NCBI GenBank assembly: GCA_977006965.1
Contig: OZ345354.1
Coordinates: 3,286,001 to 3,350,000 of the forward strand
Direction of reading: 5' to 3'
DNA from: Phymatolithon calcareum
Taxonomy: Eukaryota; Rhodophyta; Florideophyceae; Hapalidiales
DNA length: 64,000 nt
Shown here: in pieces, positions 21,128 to 32,553 of the stretch
Position numbering within the stretch: position 1 is the stretch's first letter
Layout: every line of letters begins with the position of its first letter
The notes under the pieces: model-generated
The model's input: only the letters and a program-made list of their open reading frames with translations
Databases searched by the model: none
What the model was told of the DNA's origin: nothing
Made by a program: the position numbers and the translations under genes

Positions 21128-21869
21128 ATTGCTCATCGTTTCTTGCATTCTACAATGCGCGTGTCACATTGCGCGCCGGACGGCTTGCTCTTCCACGAAT
21201 TATGATCTCGTTTTCGCACAATTACTTTGGAAGGAAAGGGTGAGAGCCAGTGTCGAAAAATTCAACTGTCTACGTGCCCAGCTCGTGCAAAGTCTTGCCG
21301 CTCTGTTCTGTGGAATGATTGACAGTGGAACTGGTTAACAGGAGATGTTATTCATCGCCCCTGCCACTGACGATAGTGGGTGCTGCAAAGTCATTGGGCC
21401 TCGCAAAGTCGCCTCAGGTGAATAAGTTGAGATGGCCCCACGTTCGTCCCACGCTACGTGTCGCCCACAACCGACTCTCGTAAGATATTTCTGCAGGACT
21501 AGTTAGCAACGTCGGCGAATCCATGGGTAAACTAATGACAAGAAGAGACACCCTTGATGCCAGAAGCTAGGGCGACACCTATGCGAGGCAGTGTTCTGGT
21601 GAGCTTACATTCGGGTTCCCGTAAACATTCGTTCAGGGGCTCTCCAATCCATGTAGGAGTCGTAGAAGGGTTTGCACATGTCGTGGCAACAGAGATGTCA
21701 AGCTAGTAGAAGCTCTTTAGCAGCCCTCAACAAGTAAATAGAAAATTGATCTGGTACATGCGCAGAATGACACTGCGGGCACCAGAAGTTAAACCTTTCT
21801 CAGCAAATAATCCATGAAATAAGAAGCTGAAGCATTCGAGAGTAGCGAAGAATTACACACCCGCGATGG
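21128..21869. other. No recognisable gene
   Basis: Sequence downstream of the channel gene with only short frames; nothing was recognised before repeat C. Confidence 0.4.
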
Positions 21870-22730
21870 ACCTAACGGCATTGGGGTTCTGTGCATATAC
21901 GTTAGTAGACATTGTGGCGAGAGTTTTCCGAAGAGATGTTCGTCGCAGAGAACGTGGGCGGGAAGATCCAGCGGAGAGGTAAGAAAAAAGTGCTGGAAAT
22001 TGGGCAATCATAACTTCCAGCACTGGTTTTCTGTCCAGAGTTTTCCTTGTTCAACGCCTGAACTTCCACTAACATGTCTACAAAAACAGACGACGGGATG
22101 GGAGGGTGGGAGAACAAAGAAAACAATTGCTCTATGCGGTCGGGGGAACGGAGGCGCATGTACTGCGGCACTTTGGTACCTTGTGGTAAGCATGCGGGAG
22201 GTCGAGGTTGGAAAGTGCTATGATATTGAGCTCGGAATCGTTGGTCCAGGGCTGGTCGCCGCCGGATCAGCTCTGATGGCCGTTACTACCGACGGCGAGC
22301 TGGATATAATAAGATCGAGGACAACCGGTGAAGCGGAGTATTGCGTGGCCAAACGGAGATGTGGTCAAGCCGAACTGTACACGTTTTCATTGCGTGCCAT
22401 TGAGCCACGACGCGGTAGACATTCGTCTTCATCCCTGTTTCGAAGTGTTGATAATCAATTTTCTGCGTTCATTGAAATTATATTTGATGCACATTGAAAC
22501 CCTCATAAGTTGAAGGCCTTTTTACACCGACTGTTACAGTATTGCTCCAGCGGTCCAAACATATGTCTTCAAACAGATGCGATGAATAAATACCACACCT
22601 CAAGGGTTCATGGACTTGATCGCAGATAGGAGTTTACTCCGAAAACTAAACGATCTGGGTCGTGGAAAAAAGCGAAAACTCTTATCTAATTGCCCAACAA
22701 AATTTCATCTATTTGTGAAAGGCGTGTCAC
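21870..22730 (+). repeat. Dispersed repeat C, copy 2
   Basis: Matches 12940-13560, with an extra ~220 bp block at about 22070-22295 that the first copy lacks. It holds GAGCTGGATATAATAAG and GATGAATAAATACCAC. After 22730 the match stops, and repeat B is not present here. Possibly a solo LTR, although no target duplication was identified. Confidence 0.7.
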
Positions 22731-23958
22731 CAACTGCAGTCTACCAAGTGAGCAAGCGTGCTATTCCCTCCGACAAAAAATGTCCACTAGAACACTGTTT
22801 TGGAGAAAAGATTACAGAAATATTATTGGCAAGACCTTCGTTAATCTTTATTTGCTCAGTTTGAAGTGTAACTCTACTCTTCCGGCAAACTTTGGCTCAC
22901 CCGCCAAGCTCTGAAAACGTGCGAGACTAGCGCGGCGAATTGCCGGCTGAAATGCCAAGATCAAAGAATAAATAATGAGCAGGAGGGCGCTGCACAAAGT
23001 GGGAATATTGAGAAAGTCAAACTCTATTAGTCCTTTTCGAACTGAATGTCTATTTGCCTTTCGGGAAGAGATCAAGTGATTAATTGGCATTGGAGGAGCG
23101 GAAGAGAGTTGCGAAGGTTGTGTAGTCCCGCAAGTATTTCCCTCAGGCATGCTGAAGGTAGTCTTAATCAGCTCTTCGCAAACATGTGGTTCACTGATAG
23201 CAAGTTATCACCTGAACGGCGACCTTAAAGCAACGGATGTACAGCTGGAATCAAGGTACCCGTAGTGCACGTGCTTCATCGAGGAACCAGTCTATTGGCA
23301 TAGTGGGTGCTAGAACTGCAGAAGAAACATGGAACGAGAATCTGCTTGACCCACTCAAATTCGTTAACAGTAAGGGGTTGTCTCTCTGCCCCGAGCGTTG
23401 AATTTAAGTATAGTTCCCTGCAGGAAAGAACGTCCTGTAAGAGAATCCTTGGAGAGAATTCTGCCCGGCTCTGTATAAGACAGTGCATTTCCGACACATA
23501 ATGTTGACTAGGACCACATCTGCTCAGGGCTTTCCCGGACCATAACTGGACTAGATCCCGAGAATTGGTTCATCGGCATCGTTCCTTCAGCATATATATA
23601 ATGTCACCTTGCGCAGAATAATACTGCCCCAAGTACGTTATTTCTAGTCTTCTCGAGGCTATTATTCCATGACTTCGAAACTGCGACACGTAGACCTACG
23701 AGACACAGCAGAGAATAGCAGCCAATGCGAGAGTGTACGATAAACCGTTACTGTTACCTTTTGTAACTCATCAAATATTAAGAACAGCAAGCAGTGTTGA
23801 AGAAGAAGAAGAAAAGTACAGTTTTATTTAAATTTGCCAACGCATCTACTGGTGCTTGGGGCAATTTCTCGAGTGCTAAGAAAAGCAGAGTTGATGTAGA
23901 TCTTCGTTTACTTCAATTCAACGCATGGGGAATTTCGGCGCAGACACGACTCTCTTTA
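22731..23958. other. No recognisable gene
   Basis: Short frames only, including a ~100-codon minus-strand frame at 22848-23150 with one hydrophobic segment and no known motif. The right end (GAAGAAGAAGAAGAAAAG near 23800) is the 3' side of the sulfotransferase gene. Confidence 0.4.
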
Positions 23959-25326
23959 TCATTCTTGCTCAGACATTTCCCGAATCATATTCTTGAATAC
24001 TTCCCGATCGTTCAAGTGAGGAAATGGTCCATCAGGAATTGGTTTGCCCAGGAACTTGCAGAGAGGCCCCCATCCGTCCTTGACACTAAATACAAGCAAA
24101 TTGTCAGGTGGCACATATGCCTTAACCTCTGCATTGTGCTTCTCGAACACCTCAATGGCATGCTTTTTGTCATCGAAGCGTTCATGGAATGTTCCTTTCC
24201 AAACCAGGTCTTCAATCCGCAAGGAAACTGTCTTAACAGCAATGGATTTCACGTTTCTCGCCGCAAAAATGGTTTCGCAGGCGCTTTGATACCAACGTTC
24301 TGGGTCACGGACGGACAGTATTACTTTTGCATCCGGATACTTCGCCATGAGCTGCTTATAAAACGTACATCCGGGCCAATCCACTGATGCCTTGTATCCA
24401 CTGAATAGTGCATCCCAATCCACATTTTTGCCGTTCATTACGTCAACGAATGTGCCCAAGTGACTCGGATTTTCGATTGCTTCTTTCATATGGTAGCATT
24501 TTGTATATCCGAGCTGCTCTAGAGCGGTTTTCAGAGACAGAGTTCCTGTCCGACCAAATCCTGCGCCGATGACGTGTAGTCCTTCTTCCTTGTGATCAGC
24601 CGGCCCATATTCTTGAAGCTGGGATACTTTGCATTGTTCCATGGAGTGTACAAGGGTTGATTCTGCGGGATGCAGAGAAAAAGCCTTCTTCTCATCTGCA
24701 TTACCACCATTTTGAGCGGCATCAACAATTTCCTTGAATGTGTCCCGGGTGTTCAAATGCGGAAACGGGCTTGCAGGAACTTCGACATCGAGAAACTTGC
24801 AGAGAGGCTCCCACCCGTTCTTGACTTCCAAAACCAATAGCTTCTCGGCTGGAACATATGCTTTCACCTCCGCGATATGCTTTTCAAAAACCTTTGTGGC
24901 ATGCTCCTTGTCGAGAAACTTTCCGTCGAATGTCCCTTCCCAAATCACCCCGTCAAACATTGGACTCATGATATCGTCACCTTTGAAGCGTGTATTCCTC
25001 GCTTTATAAATGGTTTCCAATGCGCTTTTGTACCATTCTTCAGGGTCGCGTACGGTAAGAATTACTTTGGCATCGGGATACTGCTCCATAAGCTGCTTGT
25101 AATAGGCGGAGGTCGGCCAGTCCACGGTTGCCTCATACCCCTCGAACAGAGATTCCCAGTCCACATTTTTGCCGCCCTGGGCGTCAACGAAGTATTGACA
25201 ATGGCTCTGGTTCCTGAACACGTCTTCCATGTGGTAACATTTGATGAATCCGAGTCGCTCCAATGCATCTTTGAGAGACCGTGTTCCTGTGCGTCCGAAT
25301 CCTGCACCTATTACTTTTAGAACCAT
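23959..25326 (-). CDS. Tandem two-domain sulfotransferase-like protein (Sulfotransfer_4 type)
   Basis: A single uninterrupted frame of 455 aa from the ATG at 25326 contains two homologous domains. Each starts with VIGAGFGRTGT.SLK, a PAPS/nucleotide-binding P-loop (residues 7-15 and 254-262), followed by KCYHM, a DW..LF.GY..SVDWP segment, YPDAKVIL.VRDPE.WY (about 92-99 in domain 1) and the C-terminal GWEPLCKFL..PIP..PFPHLN. This is the pattern of the Sulfotransfer_4 family, in which PAPS is the presumed sulfate donor; the acceptor is unknown. The two domains are more similar to the single-domain gene at 26867-27457 than chance allows, so all derive from local duplication. No signal peptide is visible, so a cytosolic site is likely. 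A fusion made by tandem duplication is inferred. Confidence 0.85.
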   Translation of the reverse strand: MVLKVIGAGFGRTGTRSLKDALERLGFIKCYHMEDVFRNQSHCQYFVDAQGGKNVDWESLFEGYEATVDWPTSAYYKQLMEQYPDAKVILTVRDPEEWYKSALETIYKARNTRFKGDDIMSPMFDGVIWEGTFDGKFLDKEHATKVFEKHIAEVKAYVPAEKLLVLEVKNGWEPLCKFLDVEVPASPFPHLNTRDTFKEIVDAAQNGGNADEKKAFSLHPAESTLVHSMEQCKVSQLQEYGPADHKEEGLHVIGAGFGRTGTLSLKTALEQLGYTKCYHMKEAIENPSHLGTFVDVMNGKNVDWDALFSGYKASVDWPGCTFYKQLMAKYPDAKVILSVRDPERWYQSACETIFAARNVKSIAVKTVSLRIEDLVWKGTFHERFDDKKHAIEVFEKHNAEVKAYVPPDNLLVFSVKDGWGPLCKFLGKPIPDGPFPHLNDREVFKNMIREMSEQE

Positions 25327-25545
25327 GATGAGATCGAATTGAACTTGAGGCAACCGTGAGTTTCGGGTCTACAATGGGCGCTGTTAAGTAGGCAGAGGGA
25401 GCACAGACTCGGGGCAATTTAAGCAAACATGCCCAGTTGTCAGATTGGCTGCTATTGGTTCTATGAGTAGGAATTGCGAATCAAATGACATTTTGTGTTG
25501 CCGTGTCAAGGCAACTGCATGCAGCTACCTTAACACGACAACACA
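25327..25545 (-). promoter_or_regulatory. Upstream region of two-domain sulfotransferase
   Basis: The segment GAATTGCGAATCAAATG at about 25471-25487 recurs upstream of the second sulfotransferase (about 27629-27645), so the duplicated unit included promoter DNA. An imperfect hairpin with a 16-bp stem lies at 25494-25545 (outer arms TGTGTTG and CAACACA). Confidence 0.5.
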
Positions 25546-26224
25546 GAAAGGATAGGCACAGGGTGCATGCACCTGGTGAAGATCCCTTTTTTCCATTTCC
25601 AAAGCGGTGAGTGGTGAACCAAATCTCACTTGCGAAGTGCTCAAGAAAATGGACGAATGAAATGACCCCTTTGCATGTGATTCTGTTCCGCAAATTCAGA
25701 ATTGTCATCCTGCACTTGCTGTTCGATTTAGACTAATCATTATCGTGGGCTCTACTTTAATAAAAAGGTATGAAATACTGGAATATTGTACGTCTTTGCG
25801 GTCGATGCGATGCGTCTTACAGGAGGTTCACGAATTTCGGAGTCATCCTCCTCGTCAGCGGATTTCGATCACTATGCGTCACCTTCGTAATTCGATCGTT
25901 CGAAGTTCATTTCACTGTTCTACTAACGCATTCGGTAATTCAGGTTGCTATTTCGAATGTTTCATTATACACTCTTGTTGCTGCAATTTACTTAGAGCAT
26001 GCCAATCTACACGTATGCATCTCTTCTTCTGAAAGGGTCTTGAAAATACGACCTTTCTCATTGTCGCTTGATGCTCCACCCTGAGTATTTGTCGACTGCT
26101 ACTTATAAATGCGGTGCGCGCTCATTTCTCTCGCTACAGTCCTCCTCTCCACTGGGATCTCAATCATCATTGTGCCTTCCTTGCGTGAGCTGCAGTGCGA
26201 TAATGGAATGTGCCTCACGCGCAT
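25546..26224. other. No recognisable gene
   Basis: Only short frames between the sulfotransferase promoter and the repeat D promoter. Confidence 0.35.
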
Positions 26225-26284
26225 GCATTCGTTGTTTTTTTTCACTTCGGTTGTAGTATATAAAATAATTAGTGCCTATCTCAA
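26225..26284 (+). promoter_or_regulatory. TATA promoter of repeat D module, copy 1
   Basis: A T-rich block and CACTTCGGTTGTAGTATATAAAA give a TATATAAA box at 26257-26264. The same arrangement occurs on the minus strand at about 54465-54510 and 55280-55330 (TTTTTTCGCTTCGCT.G.AGTATnTAAG). Confidence 0.6.
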
Positions 26285-26610
26285 AGTGAACAAAGGTGAG
26301 AGCTCTTCGGATTTCGGCTCGATTTCTCGTATGCCGACCGCTCAAGTCGGACTGCGAGTCCAATCGACCACGCGGAGTTCGAAAGTTTACACCCCTTCTT
26401 GCCCGCAACCGTTTCGTGGTGCAAACCAGTGCGGGGGCAGTGGCTTTCCAGATCCCTCTTCCCGTTTTTGTGCTCCTGTCGCAAGATCAGGGGCCCATCC
26501 GAGGTCTCCGTGAGAGGACGGCACCGACACCCACACGCAGCAGTAGGATGACGCTGTACAACGCGCTGGCGGTCACTAACAAAAGTGAAGGGACTGCGAG
26601 GGGCAAGTAG
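26285..26610 (+). pseudogene. Repeat D exon-like sequence, copy 1
   Basis: Downstream of the shared promoter, a frame open for ~100 codons aligns without gaps over about 80 codons to the minus-strand frame at 54433-54190. Shared positions include LRIS.R.L..R.LK, S.RP.G, P.L.R.RF..Q.SA and P...FV.L. Gapless alignment in one frame at modest DNA identity suggests a shared coding past. There is no ATG at the aligned start; a short 5' exon ending in AAAG|GTGAG or a degenerate start is possible. No known family was recognised. Confidence 0.4.
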
Positions 26611-26866
26611 ATCAGTAGTATTTGTGTGCACACACTGGTCGGATATCTCATATTGAAAAGAGGAAGGCCGCACGTAGGCAATCTTGTATGCGGAGCCTCG
26701 CCTTCTCGTGGAACGCCTGAGGGTTTTCAAAAGGTCAAAAAACGTTGTTTATTCCCGTCCGTATCCTCTTGAGTAGAACAGAATGTTTGAGAAGCAAAAC
26801 ATGTTCTTCGAGGGTTTCTTATGGGGGCATGTGGAGACAGCACGTTTCTGTTACCGAGCAATACGA

Positions 26867-27457
26867 TCAACAAGACCCTTCGTTCAAATGCGGATACGGG
26901 CCTCCAGGTACATCGACGTTGAGAATCTTGCAGAGAGGCTCCCACCCGTCCTTCGCTTCGAACGTCAACAATTTTTCAGCCGGAACATGCGCTTTCACCT
27001 CCGTGATATGATTTTCAAAAACATTTTTGGCATGCTCTTTGTCGAGAAACTTTCCGTCGAACGTCCCGTTCCAAATAACTTTGTCAATCATTGGACGCAG
27101 TACGTCTTCACCTTCAAAACTTGCCTGGCTTCCCTGGTATATGGTTTCCAAGGCGCTTTTGTACCATCGTTCAAGGTCGCGCACGGTGAGAATGACTTTC
27201 GCATCGGGATACTGCTCCATAAGCTGCTTGTAATAAGCGGAGGCCGGCCAGTCCACTGCTGCCTCGTACCCCTCGAACAGAGATTCCCAGTCCACAGTTT
27301 TGCCGTCCTTGGCGTCAATAAAATATTGGCAATGGGTTTGGTTCTGCATTACCTCGGACATATGGTAACATTTGGTGAATCCGAGCTGCTCCAATGCACT
27401 TTTGAGAGAGCGCGTGCCCGTACGCCCGAATCCGGCACCTATGACCTTGAGACCCAT
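26867..27457 (-). CDS. Single-domain sulfotransferase-like protein (Sulfotransfer_4 type)
   Basis: A 196-aa protein from the ATG at 27457. Residues 5-15 hold the P-loop VIGAGFGRTGT, followed by KCYHM, DWESLFEGYEAAVDWP, YPDAKVILTVRDLERWY and GWEPLCKILNVDVPGGPYPHLN. It closely matches domain 1 of the neighbouring gene at 23959-25326. The C-terminus ends in NEGSC right after PHLN, about 15 residues earlier than the equivalent point in the neighbour (NTRDTFKEIVDAA), so the tail may be trimmed. It is probably a cytosolic PAPS-dependent enzyme of unknown acceptor, from the same local duplication as its neighbour. Confidence 0.85.
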   Translation of the reverse strand: MGLKVIGAGFGRTGTRSLKSALEQLGFTKCYHMSEVMQNQTHCQYFIDAKDGKTVDWESLFEGYEAAVDWPASAYYKQLMEQYPDAKVILTVRDLERWYKSALETIYQGSQASFEGEDVLRPMIDKVIWNGTFDGKFLDKEHAKNVFENHITEVKAHVPAEKLLTFEAKDGWEPLCKILNVDVPGGPYPHLNEGSC

Positions 27458-27979
27458 TCTAGATTGGAAGCAGACTTTACCTCCAGGTTAGTTTGGCGCG
27501 CGCTGAGCGTACAGGGGTGTGTTACGGGCGAGGTCAAATACGCAGGAGGCATCGATATCTCTGAGCTGTATATGCAGACATTTCCCATTGACAGATTGGT
27601 TGGTTCATGTCTACGTCTGGAACGGAATTGCGAATCAAATGGCTTTTTGTGTTTCCAGTCTGGCGCGCAATCATCATAATATGATATTATGATACAGTAT
27701 TAGCAACGTAGCACAACGATTGCATGTGCGCAGGTCTGAACTCAACACCTCTATGATACTTCACAAAATCTAACTTGCGGATCGCGCGGCAAGGCCAACC
27801 CGGGATTTCATTAATCTCGCAGAGGCCGCCTCGACGATGGGACAGCTTGGGAGACCTCAAATTCCGTAGCATGGATTGCCGTAGGGCAGTGGTCGAAAAG
27901 TCCATCATGGAACGGGGGGTGAAATTATTTGCCCTCTAGTAGAGATCCTCGTGGGAGCTGCTGTATGCGTTGGATATTA
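27458..27979. other. Upstream region of single-domain sulfotransferase and spacer
   Basis: Contains the promoter segment shared with the first sulfotransferase and a perfect 21-bp palindrome ATCATAATAT-G-ATATTATGAT with centre at 27683. A short minus-strand frame at 27687-27908 has no known motif. Confidence 0.45.
27673..27693. repeat. 21-bp perfect palindrome
   Basis: 10-bp arms, ATCATAATAT and its complement, around a single G. Confidence 0.9.
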
Positions 27980-28110
27980 CAATGACGGAAGAAATGATAG
28001 TGTGATGCGATATTCTTAGACAATGCGAAAGCAGTACACGGGAAACTGCTCTGGTGTCGGCGAACTTTGGCGTTGAGGGCTTCTAAAATAAGAGCTTACA
28101 ATTTCCCCCC
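27980..28110 (+). repeat. Dispersed repeat E, copy 2
   Basis: GCTCTGGTGTCGGCG and GGCGTTGAGGGCTTCTAAAATAA match 14490-14600, the tail of the coiled-coil element. The rest of that element is not recognisable here. Confidence 0.55.
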
Positions 28111-29170
28111 GCGTTGGATATTACGCGACGAAACTGCTTGCAGCGACTAGGAACATGCAATTTCTGACTGCACAGAGTCCTCGTGGCTCGTGCAAACATT
28201 TGTCCCGAACGTCCTCTGATGCGTTGCTAACAATACTAAAGAGTCTCCTTCTCCGCCCCTCATTTCAGAATATAGTACACAATTCCCTGTCGACTGAAGT
28301 CATTACGATGAAGCAGGTTGTTACGAATGTCTCCCCTGGGTTCCCTACTAAGAGATTCGCTTGAAATACGATTAGCAATGGAAAACGAAAATCGAAAACT
28401 CGATGTTGGTTCATATCAAGTTATAGTAGTGATCATCCATTTGACCATTGACTCCAGGTTTGGACCTTCGCGCGCGGTCCCAAGCATGACCGTACAAGTC
28501 GGAAGCGGCATTGCGTTCTTCGGGAGACGGACTAGTTTGGAATCTGATCCATTTTGTACACCAGTAGGTGTCGCAGTTGCGAAGTCAAGGAATAACACCC
28601 TCGAGAAGACAAGAAACAACGTACTTCAAGTGACTCTATTTGGCAGACAGTCGCGCGTTTTCATGACCGTTTTGAGGAAATTCAGGGACAGTCTGACTGG
28701 CTCTGCATGGCCGACACTTCAAACTCAACCGCCGCTCGTACAAATGCGACAGCACTCGAACATCACGCTGAGTCGGAAGGCAGTCGGAAGAAGAATCAAC
28801 AAGTTTTGGTCGACTCAGTGATCCTTTGGGCGTGCACGGAGAGAAGTGACAGATGTAGGGGCCGCGCTATTTCCAGTCCCCTTTTTGGAAAATCAGCGGT
28901 CATTACGGATCACCCCGACTAACTAGTGTGCGACGACATTCTTGAACATCACGTGGTCCTTTGCGAGTTTCTAAAACGCTGAGCGCGCGAAAGGTAATAC
29001 ATTTTTCTTTTGTTATGAACTGTTCATTACCGCTGTGCGACATCTAGGCATTGTTCACATTCATTCTTGTTTTTTCCTTTATCTCGGGCTTTTAATCTGG
29101 GTTATACATTGAAGGTATAGGGAAGCCTCCAAGATCTTGCTGGAACTAAACCCAATCAGTACTCCTGTCA
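28111..29170. other. No recognisable gene
   Basis: A 167-codon plus-strand frame at 28318-28821 and an overlapping one to 28922 show no known domain. They could be leftovers of an element. Confidence 0.35.
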
Positions 29171-29178
29171 ATCACCGA

Positions 29179-31496
29179 CAGGGGTGCGATAAAATTAATT
29201 GGAAAAAAATTAATTGCAATTAGTGCAATACAATACTTAATTTTTGAAAATCCTCCAATTCCAATTATTAATTTTTCTTCTCTGAATAATTGCAATAATT
29301 TATCTGTTGCCGTGAACATTCTCCAATTAATTCCAATTAATTGCTTCTTTGTTGTTGCCGTTTAGCACCAAGACAAACGAATGCTTCTGTTGGTACCTGG
29401 CGACTATCGCCAGACGACCCTCACCTGCCGGTCTACTAAGATTCTAGTTTTGCAAACCGCCTGCTATACATATTGCAGTCATCTGTGTCATTTTCAGCTC
29501 ATTATCAGCTACAATTGACTTTAAAGAGGATTTCAGAAGCTCAGCTATGAAGTCAACCGCGAAGAAGCGCAAAACCAGTTCCACTACTATCACCGAGCTG
29601 GAAGTTGGAGCAAAGGAGCTAGTCGAAGAGATTCTGAGTTGGGAGAGTCCAAGCGAGGGTGGACACTATCTCGGGATCCAGATCGAAAATGGAAAGCAGA
29701 AGCACTCATGGAGTTGCCCCTCGGAGGGATGCAGGACTATCATGAAGTCAGTAGTCGGTACTGGTTTTACTAACCCTGCGAGCCACTTGAAATCATGTTA
29801 TGGAGAAGAAGCACTTAAGGAGTCCCTTTTTGAAGCCAGAAAAATAGCTGTGGAAAATGGCGGTACAATCTCAAGGTTTTGGTCTTCTGTCTCGTCTAAC
29901 CCCACCGACAAGGCTATGTACGACTGGATTAAACTCATCGTCAACAAAAACTTCCCTATCGTATGGGTTGAAGACGAAACTATACGCGCCTTTTCCAGGC
30001 ATACCTCTGTTTTTTCAGCTAAGAAAGTGAAAGAGGTAATACTTGAGCTCACAAAACTTGTCGAAAAAGAAATTTCAAAAGAGCTGGCCGGGAAGAAAGG
30101 GGCAATCATGCATGATGGCTGGACGGAAAATGGTATGCACTACATGCGCGTGTTTGCTGTTTACATGAAGAGAGTCAATGTGCACGGTAACGCTTTGTGG
30201 AAGAACGTCGAAAAGGTGCAAACTACTTTGCCAAACCGATGAGAACAGTGAAGCGACAGAATTTAACGCTGAAACTCATGTTCAGTTCTTCCGCGACATA
30301 TTCCAAGAATTTTACAACTCGGAACTTGGGAAATTTGCAACATGCCAAATTGCCGACAACTGCAATACGAATCAACGTGTTGCGCATCTTCTCAATATTC
30401 CTCACGTTGGATGCAATAATCACAAGCTTAACCTGGAAATGAAAGCCTGGGTGAACTCGGACGATGACTTGTCAGCTGTCAATGAAAGTATCGAGGATAC
30501 TATGCTGCAAGCCAAGCGCAAGATCAAGAGCGCTGCTGCTCTTAGAAACCTCACTGATCTGAAACCTCTCAAGCCAAACAAGACTCGCTGGTCCGGATTG
30601 TTTTACATGTTTGAACGATTCCTTAGGATTCGCCCACAGCTTTCTGAGATCAGTAACAATCCGGACTGTGACTTGATCCTCAATGACAGTGCAAGCTTTG
30701 CACGTCGTGTGCAAAGGTACACTCGCATGTTTGAAGTTATAAACAAGGTAACCAAGAAACTTCAGGAGCAGGGAATTCGCCTTGCGAAGGGGCGAGCCAT
30801 GCTGAATGGACTTATCCAGCTTGTTTCTCAGCAGAAAAATTGTGCTAACACCGACCAGAGCCCACTTGGAGGCTGCGGACTCGGAACGCAGTACATTTCT
30901 GCAACCAGTGCCATTGTATCAGATCCTCATTTTGAATCTGGTGTCGTGAAAATACAGCAAAGGAGGACGCATACTATGACGGCTGAAGAGCGTGATGCCT
31001 GTCAAGGATTGTTGCATGAATTAGACGAGAATCATCATGTTGCGCAACGGATTGCTCCTGATGGCATTGAAGACATACTTAATGCTGGAGACGACAGTTC
31101 ACGTGAAGACGAGTACATCAAATTTGATTTTATTTTGGCTTCCACGCTGAAGTAGAACGACTTTGGAGTCTTGCGAAGTATGTCCTTACTGATCAACGCT
31201 CCAGGCTAGAACCCGTGTTTTTCGAGTCACTTTTGTTTTTGAAAGTGAACAGCGGATTTTGGGATCAGAATCTAGTCTCCCAGGCTGTTCGATCGTGCAG
31301 AGGGTCCACGTAATAGAGGGATATAAAAACAGGGAGAAATCGGCAATTAATTGCAATTAATTGGCATTATTGCAATTATTGCTAATACAAAGAATAGCAA
31401 TAGCAATTTTTAATTTTCGTGGGAAGAATAATTGCAATATATATTTTGGTGAACAATTTTTTCCAATTAATTCCAATTATATTGCTCCTACCCCTG
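29179..31496 (+). mobile_element. hAT-family DNA transposon, complete but mutated
   Basis: The element begins CAGGGGTG at 29179 and ends in its inverse CCCCTG at 31496 (2318 bp). It is flanked by ATCACCGA (29171-29178) and ATCACCGT (31497-31504), an 8-bp target duplication with one mismatch, as expected for hAT. Both ends carry AT-rich subterminal repeats of the AATTGCAATTAATTGG type. Inside is a hAT transposase gene with two frameshifts. Confidence 0.9.
29547..31315 (+). pseudogene. hAT transposase with BED finger, frameshifted
   Basis: An ATG at 29547 starts a frame with a BED-type finger (CPSEGC ... HLKSC, residues about 55-90) and the N-terminal helical region, ending at 30242. A second frame from about 30240 holds IPHVGCNNHKLNLEM, NKTRWSGLFYMFERFL and further catalytic-core sequence to a stop at 31155. 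The C-terminal dimerisation signature VERLWSLAKYVLTDQRSRLEP lies at about 31145-31210 in a third frame. Frameshifts at about 30200-30240 and 31140 make it inactive unless one hides an intron. The order of domains is normal for hAT. Confidence 0.85.
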
Positions 31497-31504
31497 ATCA
31501 CCGT

Positions 31505-32553
31505 CCGCGTGCCTTCATGATTCGCTGGGGTTTCTATTTTCTTCTTTCCGCCAACTACGACAAACGAGCTGCTGTGCAACACGAAAAGACGGAATACCAT
31601 GTGCCTGGCTGTAGCGTAATTGAAGTCTTTCTTGCCTTGAAATGAATCACCAATCTCACGTGGTTTCTAGTACTATACTTATTATGCATACCCATAATTG
31701 TATGGAGGACGTTTCACCACTCACGTCGAGGGCCTAATAGACGGCCGCCAGACGAAAGTAGTCTTCAGAATGATGAATTATGAAGGACGCATGACACAGA
31801 GATGGTTTCTGCCATTCTTTTCATGTACACTGCGACGATGACATGGCTCAGAGAGCATTTCGTTCAACGGACATTGGAGCCCTTTTCCAACTTTTGGCGA
31901 GCTTCAAGACCATGAAAGATCCTGTCTGTGGCCCTATGGCCATCGCAAAGTTGTCAGAGCGCTTGCCGCAGAGAGAGATCAAAAAACAATAATTGTTAGC
32001 CATCTTGACTCATCAGAGGCGTTCACCAGCGTTTGGCATACTTATGTAGACTGCTGGTTGCACTAGCACGGAGAATTCCCACCAGATTCATTTCTCACTT
32101 CGTCAGGGTTTTGCCTATCGGGAAAATCTGATACGCCCTCGCGCAATGCAGCCTAGTAGTAATTGAGAGTAGTCAATGCCACAACAATTCGATAGCCTTG
32201 TGTGAACATCGTGCATGAGACTTGCGTATAAAGCTAAGCGCAAACATCCCACGAATATGAAAATCGCACAGTTTCCAAAGGTACGCTACGGCGGAAATAG
32301 ACAAAAATGGGTGTTCTTGTTCTCAGTTTTCTCTCTATGCTCTTGTCCATTTGCTTTCTTTGGCCTGCGACCAGGGGTCGTGCCAATCTAATACCTCGAC
32401 ATTGCTGTTTGTCGTGCAATTAAAAAATTCAATTGCTCACTACAGTTAGTCAGCAATTCGGATTGCAATTTGAATACTTCCCGCAATAGTCAAGTTAATT
32501 GTTAATTCATGCCTCTTGACTCTTCTATCACTCTTTTCAGAAACGGCACTCTA
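31505..32553. other. No recognisable gene
   Basis: Unassigned sequence between the hAT element and the TA-flanked elements. A short AATTGC-rich stretch at 32418-32510 resembles hAT subterminal sequence. Confidence 0.35.

Noticed and set aside
29190-29345. AATTGCAATT-rich stretches considered as a satellite or CRISPR-like array
   Set aside because: Irregular spacing and position just inside both hAT ends show they are transposon subterminal repeats.
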